From: Promethearchaeota archaeon
Lineage (GTDB): Archaea > Asgardarchaeota > Lokiarchaeia > Sigynarchaeales > SOKP01
NCBI GenBank assembly: GCA_016839425.1
Contig: JAEOUI010000352.1
Coordinates: 1 to 11,905, forward strand
Reading direction: 5' to 3'
Length of the DNA: 11,905 nt
Part shown: positions 6,497 through 11,905 of the stretch, piece by piece
How the letters are laid out: the number at the start of each line of letters is the position of its first letter
Numbering within the stretch: the first letter of the stretch is position 1
Notes under the pieces: generated by a model
What the model was told of the DNA's origin: nothing
The model's database searches: none
Seen by the model: the letters and a program-made list of their open reading frames with translations, nothing else
Program-made: the position numbers and the translations under genes

Positions 6497-6778
6497 ATGG
6501 TAAGAGTAGAATTAAACTTACTTAACATTTTTCGGCTCAAGGTTGGAAAAATTGCAATTACTTACGATGGAAACACCGTAAAAGATATAATCCGCAAATT
6601 TTTAAACCAACACGGAGATAAGTTGGACGCACAATTATTGAGCTCCGATAAAAAGAAGATCGGCGAGCACATGGTAATCATACTCAACGGACGCAACATA
6701 GAATATCTTCAAGGCTACGACACGATTTTAAAAGAGGGCGATAAACTCTACATTTCCGCCCAATTAGCGGGCGGATAG
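6497..6778 (+). CDS. MoaD/ThiS/SAMP-family ubiquitin-fold sulfur carrier ending in Gly-Gly
   Basis: The protein has 93 residues, typical for the family. The beta-grasp pattern is clear: an N-terminal strand (VRVELNLLN), a middle helix (TVKDIIRKFLNQHG), and the family's conserved C-terminal section NGRNIEYLQGYDTILKEGDKL leading to SAQLAGG with a free diglycine end. By family knowledge the C-terminal Gly is adenylated by an E1-like enzyme and then either thiocarboxylated (MoaD for molybdopterin, ThiS for thiamin, SAMP2/Urm1 for tRNA 2-thiolation) or isopeptide-linked to proteins (SAMPylation). The sequence is closest in style to archaeal MoaD-family proteins. No MoaE, ThiG or E1-like gene is nearby, so the pathway cannot be fixed. 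Adjacency to the ThiI-like gene favours tRNA sulfur chemistry, by inference. Confidence 0.88.
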   Translation: MVRVELNLLNIFRLKVGKIAITYDGNTVKDIIRKFLNQHGDKLDAQLLSSDKKKIGEHMVIILNGRNIEYLQGYDTILKEGDKLYISAQLAGG

Positions 6779-6819
6779 CGATCATTCGATCTGACATGTA
6801 AGTTAGACTGCATGAAATA

Positions 6820-6832
6820 ATTTATAAATATC
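6820..6832 (+). promoter_or_regulatory. Putative TATA box for the small GTPase gene
   Basis: TTTATAAATA at 6821-6830 is a near-consensus archaeal TATA box in the 114-base gap before the GTPase ATG at 6893, giving a leader of about 40 bases. A second AT-rich candidate, TAATATATTG at 6871-6880, would be too close to the ATG for a leader. Confidence 0.5.
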
Positions 6833-6892
6833 CAATATTATAATATTTTTAATAATTTCATATTAGTTTGTAATATATTGGAATGATATATC

Positions 6893-7828
6893 ATGACGAG
6901 TAAAATCATATTTCTTGGATTAGACAATGCCGGTAAAACAAGCATCATCACAGCGATTTCGAGACGTTTTGGATTCGAAGAGGACGTCATGAACTTGATC
7001 CCCACGAGAAGGATCGACAGGGACACATTTTCGTTCTTGGGCTTGGAATTCTTGCGTTTTGACATGGGTGGGCAAGAACAATACAGGGACGATTACTTGA
7101 ATAACCCCTCCAAGTACTTCACGGGAACGGATTTGATCTTTTATGTTATTGACGCTCAAGATTACGACAGGTACATAGAATCGATTGATTATCTTGATCA
7201 AGTCTTAATCTATTTCAAAGAATCACAAGAAACCCCCCCAATTGCAATTCTATTCCATAAATTTGACCCCCAACTTACGAACGAAAAAGAGATCAACCAA
7301 AAGATCCTCACTCTCAAACAAGCCCTCACCAAGTATTCTCGGGAATTCGATATATTTTTCTTTGAGACTAGCATTTATGACATTAAAACCATCATGGATA
7401 GCTTTTCCAGCGGTTTATCGCTCTTGTTCGACAAAATGGAGATGGTATCTCACCTGTTTTCAGAGATCAGCAAGAATTACAACGCTCTTTTGATTTCGCT
7501 TTTTGATTCTAAGGGTATTACTATTGGTGAATATTACCGACCCCACCTTCATTTAAACGAGAAATTAAAAATATACGACCTCTACATTGAAGCCCAAAAA
7601 AGAATTAACGAGGAAAATCGAGATATGTATGAGTTTTCAGACAAATTTGACAACGGAAACCGCTTTTCAGGGGTCGTTGAAGCATTGACGTTTGGAAATA
7701 TGCATTTCTATTTACTCTTTATCATTGAGGAGGATGAATCTGATTTAGGAAGAACTATAACCATACTTGACAAGATCGAAGCGGCCAAGCCTCAGATGGA
7801 AAATATCATCCTCCAAATCATTCAATAA
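6893..7828 (+). CDS. Rag/Arf-like small GTPase with C-terminal roadblock-like domain
   Basis: The protein has 311 residues. The G domain (1-180) carries G1 GLDNAGKTS (9-17), a G2 candidate Thr38, G3 DMGGQ (57-61), G4 HKFD (122-125) and G5 TSIYD (159-163). HKxD in place of NKxD and TSIxD in G5 are hallmarks of the Rag/Gtr family, and GLDNAGKT with DxGGQ is also Arf-like. Residues 184-311 look like a roadblock/longin-type alpha-beta domain: a long helix, then NALLISLFDSKGITIGEYY, then FGNMHFYLLFIIEEDE and a final helix. Rag GTPases carry such a C-terminal domain for heterodimerisation. The protein binds and probably hydrolyses GTP, and the Gln of DxGGQ is present. It is cytosolic or peripheral to membranes; no N-terminal Gly myristoylation site or C-terminal prenylation box is present. 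Such GTPases are abundant in Asgard archaea. Dimer partner and pathway are unknown. Confidence 0.88.
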   Translation: MTSKIIFLGLDNAGKTSIITAISRRFGFEEDVMNLIPTRRIDRDTFSFLGLEFLRFDMGGQEQYRDDYLNNPSKYFTGTDLIFYVIDAQDYDRYIESIDYLDQVLIYFKESQETPPIAILFHKFDPQLTNEKEINQKILTLKQALTKYSREFDIFFFETSIYDIKTIMDSFSSGLSLLFDKMEMVSHLFSEISKNYNALLISLFDSKGITIGEYYRPHLHLNEKLKIYDLYIEAQKRINEENRDMYEFSDKFDNGNRFSGVVEALTFGNMHFYLLFIIEEDESDLGRTITILDKIEAAKPQMENIILQIIQ

Positions 7829-7835
7829 AAGACAA

Positions 7836-7843
7836 TTTTTTTT
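7836..7843 (+). terminator. Poly-T terminator of the small GTPase gene
   Basis: An 8-T tract begins seven bases after the TAA stop at 7826-7828, consistent with archaeal termination before the oppositely transcribed tRNA. Confidence 0.5.
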
Positions 7844-7932
7844 AAATCCTTATCCTTAGCAATAAAATCTTTTCTTGCATAAAATAAACAAGAGCAGAAC
7901 ATTAAATATAATTTAAGAGAGATTAGAAGAAG

Positions 7933-8036
7933 CGCAGATGGAGGGATTTGAACCCCCGAGCGCTTACGCGCACCAGCTTGCTCGAAACATTGAGAAAGTT
8001 CTCGAGGCTGGCGTCTTACCACTAGGCTACATCTGC
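7933..8036 (-). tRNA. tRNA-Ser(CGA): tRNA-Ser (anticodon CGA) with an intron
   Basis: A minus-strand cloverleaf: acceptor stem GCAGATG/CATCTGC (8030-8036 with 7934-7940), T8-A9, D-arm with A14, G15, G18, G19 and A21, anticodon stem CCAGC/GCTGG, T-arm GGGGG-TTCAAAT-CCCTC. The variable region is 15 bases with a GCGC-GTAA-GCGC hairpin, which makes it a type II tRNA. The anticodon loop is split by 22 extra bases (7979-8000). Removing them after position 37 leaves loop CTCGAGA, anticodon CGA (complement of 8002-8004), reading UCG. The long arm, CGA and discriminator G73 agree on serine. CCA is not encoded. The D-stem has one mismatch, C11-A24. It shares strand with S25e, 121 bases downstream of that gene's stop, and could be co-transcribed or have its own promoter. 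Confidence 0.92.
7979..8000 (-). other. tRNA-Ser intron (22 bases, position 37/38) with bulge-helix-bulge junction
   Basis: Exon bases CTCG (32-35) pair with intron CGAG (complement of 7981-7984) to form a 4-bp central helix, flanked by 3-base bulges AGA and CAA. Cleavage after the second base of each bulge gives an intron at the canonical 37/38 site. This is the substrate shape of the archaeal tRNA-splicing endonuclease. The intron is too short to encode a protein. Confidence 0.8.
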
Positions 8037-8083
8037 ATTAAATTAGAAATCATAATTCCTTATTAAGTTAATTGTAGGATGAA

Positions 8084-8094
8084 AAATTTAAATT
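8084..8094 (-). promoter_or_regulatory. Possible TATA box for tRNA-Ser
   Basis: AATTTAAATTT on the minus strand lies about 50 bases before the mature 5' end, so transcription could start roughly 25 bases before the tRNA. The whole 8037-8157 spacer is AT-rich, so this is only a candidate. Confidence 0.25.
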
Positions 8095-8157
8095 ATTTTC
8101 TTTTCGTGAATATACCATTGAAAAGAAGGTTTTAATTGTTTTTTTAAAGCGTTGTGC

Positions 8158-8454
8158 TTAAGTAGGAACATATACTTTAATTTTTAGGGAAGAATCTAAC
8201 AATTTAATCGATCCTTCTTCTATATATTGTTTTAACAACAAGTTTATCGCTGATACTCGAATGTCGTACTTGAGTGCAATATCGGTGGCAAGAATCGCCT
8301 TCTTTTTCAGGATAAAGTCCTTGATCTCTTTTTCGAGCGATTTTGGAATAAATGCGTCTCGTTCGACTATGTCTATTTTTTTGGCCCTTCCGTACTTCTT
8401 CTTTAAATTAACAGATGCCTTCCTGACTAATAACTTCTCTTCCTTTTCGGACAA
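8158..8454 (-). CDS. rps25e: Small ribosomal subunit protein S25e
   Basis: The protein has 98 residues. The C-terminal two thirds (about 33-98) match the S25e winged-helix domain: SLEKEIKDFILKKKAILATD, then IRVSAINLLLKQYIEEGSIKL and the typical archaeal ending IKVYVP. The N-terminal third is charged (KKKYGRAKKIDIVERD), as expected for the rRNA-binding extension, though less Lys-rich than many homologues. S25e binds near the head of the small subunit; it occurs in eukaryotes and in some archaea (including TACK and Asgard lineages). The start is a TTG at 8452-8454: an in-frame stop lies three codons upstream, no other start precedes the conserved part, and GTGAT sits five bases before it as a weak Shine-Dalgarno. 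It is transcribed divergently from the methyltransferase gene and in the same direction as tRNA-Ser. Confidence 0.85.
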   Translation of the reverse strand: MSEKEEKLLVRKASVNLKKKYGRAKKIDIVERDAFIPKSLEKEIKDFILKKKAILATDIALKYDIRVSAINLLLKQYIEEGSIKLLDSSLKIKVYVPT

Positions 8455-8501
8455 CTCTAATCACGACTTTCGAGCGTTTTAATAAAAACTATTTAGGTTT
8501 G

Positions 8502-8515
8502 AATTTATAAATAAA
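8502..8515 (-). promoter_or_regulatory. TATA box for the S25e gene
   Basis: On the minus strand TTTATTTATAAA (8504-8515) is a strong TATA-like element about 50 bases before the TTG start, giving a leader of about 25 bases that can hold the GTGAT ribosome site. Confidence 0.5.
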
Positions 8516-8583
8516 CGAAATTTAATAAAATTTGTGGTTTGAAGAAGAAAAGCCCTACAAATTTCGAAATTTTAATTTTATCA

Positions 8584-8598
8584 TAAAATATATATACA
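8584..8598 (+). promoter_or_regulatory. TATA box for the Bud23-like gene (leaderless message)
   Basis: AAAATATATATAC at 8586-8598 lies 15-26 bases before the GTG at 8612. At the usual archaeal TATA-to-start distance, transcription would begin at or next to the GTG, and no Shine-Dalgarno is present, so the message is probably leaderless. Confidence 0.5.
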
Positions 8599-8611
8599 TG
8601 GTTATTAAGCA

Positions 8612-9247
8612 GTGGATGACGAATATCGCTTTAATGTGAAAAAAAAGCGTCCTGAAGATTCTTACGAGGACGTCTCAGATTATTTTAATGATAATATGGT
8701 TTCAAAATATGCAAATTCTAAAAGCATTATGAAAATGCAAGAAAAAATAACTATTAGAGCCCTTGAACTCTTGGATTTAAAGCAAGAACACGCGCTCATA
8801 TTAGATGCAGGATGCGGCCCTGGATTTGCTGCCATGTATCTTAAAGAAATAGGCTACGATGTGATAGCTATGGATCTCTTGTCTGATTTCTTGACATACT
8901 ATAACATTAAAGAACTGAATCCCTTACAATCTGACATGTGTTTTTCTCCTTTTAGACCAGAAAGTTTTGACGCCATCATTTCAATTTCAGCACTTCAATG
9001 GATAATTAGAGATTTTTCCAATCCATTCACTCTGAATTGTTTGAAAGAATTAATGTCATCATTTTATAAAATTCTTAAACCAAATTCTAATATAGTATTT
9101 CAATTTTATCCAAAAAATGACAGTTCTTTAGAAAAACTTGGTCGAATAATTAAGAAAGAAACCAATTTCAGCGGTACATATGTGATAGATAATCCCGAAA
9201 GTCCTAAAAAACGTAAGATATATTTATTTTTGAAAAAACACAGTTAG
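8612..9247 (+). CDS. Bud23-like SAM-dependent rRNA methyltransferase
   Basis: The protein has 211 residues with a class I SAM methyltransferase core: motif I LDAGCGPG (64-71), acidic Asp88 in MDLL, SDM (107-109), and SISALQW (124-130). Eukaryotic Bud23/WBSCR22 shares these distinctive stretches: YANSKSIMKMQEKITIRALELL (read in two parts, 33-42 and 43-54), PFRPESFDAIISISALQW (113-130), KILKPNSNIVFQFYP (153-167), FSG (186-188) and YLFLK near the end. Bud23 makes m7G on 18S rRNA (G1575 in yeast) with the activator Trm112. The protein stops right after the catalytic core and lacks the basic C-terminal tail of eukaryotic Bud23. The start is GTG at 8612; no in-frame ATG precedes the conserved region. 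Its divergent neighbour is a ribosomal protein, which fits a ribosome-biogenesis role. Other m7G-type or small-molecule methyltransferases are less likely given the Bud23-specific motifs. Confidence 0.87.
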   Translation: MDDEYRFNVKKKRPEDSYEDVSDYFNDNMVSKYANSKSIMKMQEKITIRALELLDLKQEHALILDAGCGPGFAAMYLKEIGYDVIAMDLLSDFLTYYNIKELNPLQSDMCFSPFRPESFDAIISISALQWIIRDFSNPFTLNCLKELMSSFYKILKPNSNIVFQFYPKNDSSLEKLGRIIKKETNFSGTYVIDNPESPKKRKIYLFLKKHS

Positions 9248-9319
9248 AAAATCAAACCTTTTATCTAATTTTTCGATTATATCACGGATTTATCATTACT
9301 GTATAAGGATAAGTACAAA

Positions 9320-9332
9320 AGCTTTATATATT
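9320..9332 (+). promoter_or_regulatory. TATA box for the DUF2341/LamG-like surface protein gene
   Basis: GCTTTATATATTG (9321-9333) contains a near-perfect TTTATATA centred about 27 bases before the ATG at 9354, so the message could be leaderless from 9354. If translation begins at the later ATG (9390), the leader would be about 35 bases. Confidence 0.55.
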
Positions 9333-9353
9333 GATTGCAACATTATAAAATAA

Positions 9354-11303
9354 ATGTTTTTAAAACAATCTAAACCTAAGTGCTACACTATGAATTATAA
9401 AAATAGAAAAATTAATTCGACAATTCTAATTGGTTTAATATTAATCAGTACGCTGTTTTCGATTTCAATATTTAACAATTTTTCAAGCGAAAATAATGAA
9501 GTCACTGACGACGACTCTTCTATTGAGAGTGTATTAAATACTAACGCTATTGGGGAAGATCCTTGGTGGAATGCTTCTTTTCAATGGAGAAAATGCCTTG
9601 AAATAACGAATCCAGGAACATATAACTTAACAGATAATTGGGTAAATCTTGAAATAGACCTTTCGGATTCTGATTATGTTGGAAGGATCCAAGCCAATGG
9701 AAGTGATATAAGGATTGTAGAAAATGAAGTAGTTCGAGATTATTGGATCGAAGAAGATCATCCTTCAATAGGGATGTTAAATATCTGGTTCGAAGTTAAT
9801 TCTACTGCGGGATCAACGGATTACGATACATACATGTATTTTGGAAATGAGACTATTACTTCTAGAGGATCAACACATGTATCTGAAAATCCTGGAGGGC
9901 TAATGTGGTGGAAGTTTGAAGAAAGTTCTGGGACGACCGCTTCCGATTATTTAGACAACTATGACGCGACGCTCGTAGGCTCACCCGTATTCCTCACTGA
10001 TTCTGCTCAAGGAAGTCATTCCTTAGATTTCGACGGAACTGGAGATTATGGATATATTAGCAAAAATTACAACTTAGCAAACGCCATTCCAGAAATGACG
10101 GCTTGCGTGTGGTTTAAAACCTCGTTTGTTGGAACATCATATAACGATAATTGGGCGTTCCTTGATTTTGATAGGTCCGAATATTGGAATTTTTTTGTTC
10201 GAGGAGATAACGGACAGATAGGCTATTCCACAACTTCAACTTCGGGAGGTACGGACGATTTCTATAGTAATACGGATTCTTTAAACGATGGAGCGTGGCA
10301 TTTTGCATGTGTCGTATATGATGGAAGTGAAAAGATAATATATATAGGAGATAACGAAGATGCTAGATTACCAGCGAGTTCAGCACATAATAGTTATGGT
10401 CTCGGCTCGGGAACTTTAAGATATGGAATTATAGGAGACGGTTCAGAAGCAGATGTTTATCCTCCAACTGCATCAGCAGAGCGGAATAATATTTTTTACG
10501 ACGGTCAAATGGACGACCTGCGCTATTGGGAACGAGCGCTATCACCATCTGAAATAAGTTGGTTAGCTAATTATTACGAAATGTCTATTACACCTTTGTC
10601 GTTGACCGAAAAATCGGCAACAGTTACAGTCATCGTGAAGGATATAGACGGAAGGCGAGTTCCAGGAGCAGAAGTTCAACTATGGAACGGTACTGAAGTG
10701 GTGAATGTTTCTGGTGTTACCTCCTTAACAACTGATTCAAACGGAGAAGCTGAATTTTCAGGAGTTTCTTTTGGTTCGTATAATATAACCATCAATTACA
10801 CGATATCATATGAATCTACTGTTTGGGAAGAAGTTGTATACGATAGCAGCCTAATTTCAGGGGGCGAAGTAAACTTTGGAGGTCTTTTTGAAATTGAGAC
10901 GATCCACGCTAATTTATGGACAATTGATTTTGATATCAACGACTTGGATGGCGATCCATTAACCCTAGGCTATATTATCGTAAATTCCAGCGATATAGTG
11001 CTAGCAAACCTCACACTCAATTCTGCCGGTCAGGCGCGATTCCGTTGGTTATACAATTCGGATGGATACAATTACAGCATTTATTACTTGAACAGGGATA
11101 TTACATTCCAACCGAATATCGGGACCTTGATGAAATGGGGAACAGCAATGCACAATAGTATTTCTCAAACATATAGTGTTGTATCGAGAAATGATAATAA
11201 TCCTATAAATCCAACATATAGTGTTGACGAAACGAATTTCATACCAGGTTCTAGTTCGGGAGTTGCTGGTTCTCAGAAAGCCGTGGAAATAAAATTAAAC
11301 TGA
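9354..11303 (+). CDS. Secreted/surface DUF2341 and LamG-like multi-domain protein, ending at an in-frame TGA
   Basis: The frame gives 649 residues. A basic N-terminus (MNYKNRKIN from residue 13) and a hydrophobic segment (about 23-41) form a signal peptide or anchor. Next comes a DUF2341-type domain (about 70-168; WWNASFQWRK, then YWIEE and YMYFGNE), then a concanavalin-like LamG/LamGL domain (183-408; WWKFEESSG, SLDFDGTGDY, WHFACVVYDG, MDDLRYWERALS). A carboxypeptidase-regulatory-like beta domain follows (about 421-485; VKDIDGRRVPGAEVQLWN, TDSNGEAEF), then another beta-rich section (515-580). Asn-X-Ser/Thr sequons are frequent, as in glycosylated archaeal surface proteins. Such domains bind carbohydrate or build extracellular stalks; no catalytic residues are seen. 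The frame hits TGA at 11301-11303 without an anchor, yet stays open afterwards, so this is probably the front part of one interrupted gene. ATG 9390 is an alternative start. Confidence 0.85.
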   Translation: MFLKQSKPKCYTMNYKNRKINSTILIGLILISTLFSISIFNNFSSENNEVTDDDSSIESVLNTNAIGEDPWWNASFQWRKCLEITNPGTYNLTDNWVNLEIDLSDSDYVGRIQANGSDIRIVENEVVRDYWIEEDHPSIGMLNIWFEVNSTAGSTDYDTYMYFGNETITSRGSTHVSENPGGLMWWKFEESSGTTASDYLDNYDATLVGSPVFLTDSAQGSHSLDFDGTGDYGYISKNYNLANAIPEMTACVWFKTSFVGTSYNDNWAFLDFDRSEYWNFFVRGDNGQIGYSTTSTSGGTDDFYSNTDSLNDGAWHFACVVYDGSEKIIYIGDNEDARLPASSAHNSYGLGSGTLRYGIIGDGSEADVYPPTASAERNNIFYDGQMDDLRYWERALSPSEISWLANYYEMSITPLSLTEKSATVTVIVKDIDGRRVPGAEVQLWNGTEVVNVSGVTSLTTDSNGEAEFSGVSFGSYNITINYTISYESTVWEEVVYDSSLISGGEVNFGGLFEIETIHANLWTIDFDINDLDGDPLTLGYIIVNSSDIVLANLTLNSAGQARFRWLYNSDGYNYSIYYLNRDITFQPNIGTLMKWGTAMHNSISQTYSVVSRNDNNPINPTYSVDETNFIPGSSSGVAGSQKAVEIKLN

Positions 11304-11905
11304 GAAAATATGAACGACAACCTTTCAAGCATTACTCCAATTTACTTTGATCCAGATTATACGCCTCGATATGATAAAGCAACTACATATACTGATGAGA
11401 CATCTGCATTAGTTGAATACTTACCATTAGACGATGGAGATGATGTTTATGGTTTTGAATTCGTAGTCTCTGGTGAAAATCAAACTACATGTACGGGAAC
11501 CATAACAATTAACATTACTTACACACATGTAGAACAAGTCACTGTGAACCTCACGAAACTAACCATAACCGTCATTGATAATGTGTATTACGATCCAATT
11601 CCTGGTTTAGACATCCGAATGGAGATTAATGGCACTACGGATGTAATAGTCGATAAAGCAATGTCATATGGATTGGAGACAGATGCAGACGGCGTTGCTC
11701 GAGGAAAAGTAAACACTAACACGGTGTTTTGGTACAAGCAAGGTACTTACAATATATCAATTTGGCCAATTGCATCGATTATGTATAAAGTATATGTAAA
11801 TGATTCATCAGATCCCAGCCAGATACCACCTGCGGAGATGACATTTAACGGTTTCAATTTCACTCTAACATCTGCTTCCTGGATCATTTTAGAAGCATTC
11901 ATTAA
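11304..11905 (+). CDS. In-frame continuation of the surface protein after TGA (partial, runs off window)
   Basis: The same reading frame stays open for all 200 codons from 11304 to the window end. The encoded segment has the same style as the upstream part: beta-rich, Thr/Asn/Asp-rich, many glycosylation sequons, and another carboxypeptidase-regulatory-like unit (LTITVIDNVYYDPIPGLD, TDADGVARG, GTYNISIW). The first in-frame ATG is at 11310, but there is no promoter or ribosome site before it and no signal peptide after it, so an independent gene is unlikely. It may be the rest of the surface protein separated by a nonsense mutation, a sequencing error or a recoded TGA. The 3' end is outside the window. 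Confidence 0.7.

Noticed and set aside
6920..7493. Antisense and alternate-frame ORFs within the GTPase gene
   Set aside because: The GTPase frame has all five G motifs in order; the others have no recognisable domains or start signals.
7822..8022. Minus-strand ORF of 66 codons over the tRNA
   Set aside because: It overlaps almost the whole tRNA-Ser and its flanks, has no family resemblance, and the cloverleaf explains the conserved sequence.
8261..8482. Plus-strand ORF opposite the S25e gene
   Set aside because: The minus strand encodes a convincing S25e; the plus-strand product is Phe/Ser-rich and is an antisense shadow.
9248..9353. Possible small RNA or terminator hairpin between the methyltransferase and surface protein genes
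   Set aside because: Only short AT-rich runs and a TATA box are visible; there is no stable stem or long T-tract.
1..11905. Mobile element, CRISPR array, phage or defence island
   Set aside because: No transposase, integrase, terminal repeats, regularly spaced repeats or nuclease/toxin genes were seen. The tRNA has no flanking direct repeat of its 3' end within the window.

Overview
The window looks like a low-GC archaeal chromosome segment, most likely from an Asgard archaeon of the Lokiarchaeia type. The evidence is a Rag/Arf-type small GTPase with an apparent C-terminal roadblock-like domain, a eukaryote-like ribosomal protein S25e, a Bud23-like rRNA methyltransferase, an intron-bearing tRNA-Ser, archaeal TATA-type promoters and poly-T terminators, and surface proteins with PKD, DUF2341, LamG-like and carboxypeptidase-regulatory-like domains. 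The phylum call is an inference from gene content; no 16S or marker tree is possible here.

Layout. Positions 1-286 hold the end of a PKD-domain surface protein with a C-terminal membrane anchor, followed by poly-T terminators and about 475 bases without a gene. On the minus strand, 764-1750 encodes a long coiled-coil protein with a C-terminal zinc ribbon; its hairpin/T-tract terminator lies at 674-731. A divergent promoter region (1751-1948) leads into a tight plus-strand operon: two tandem paralogous membrane proteins with left-handed beta-helix (hexapeptide) domains, and a duplicated calcineurin-like phosphoesterase whose second domain has lost most metal ligands. After a T-tract come a ThiI-like THUMP/PP-loop protein whose ATP-binding SGGxDS loop is lost, and, 22 bases on, a MoaD/ThiS/SAMP-type ubiquitin-fold protein ending in Gly-Gly. 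A separately promoted Rag/Arf-like GTPase follows (6893-7828).

Next, on the minus strand, are tRNA-Ser(CGA) with a 22-base intron and the gene for S25e. Divergent from S25e is a Bud23-like methyltransferase with a probable leaderless GTG start. The right end (9354-11905) is a large secreted or surface multi-domain protein interrupted by an in-frame TGA at 11301-11303, after which the same frame stays open to the window edge.

How the parts fit together: 6.5-9.2 kb is translation-related (tRNA-Ser, S25e, the 18S-type methyltransferase) plus a eukaryote-like GTPase. The ThiI-like/ubiquitin-like pair suggests sulfur relay to tRNA, or a repurposed version of it, and is the most interesting unit in the window. 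The LbH-LbH-phosphoesterase operon is probably a membrane or envelope-linked acyl/phosphoryl chemistry module of unknown substrate. Four genes appear to use GTG or TTG starts.
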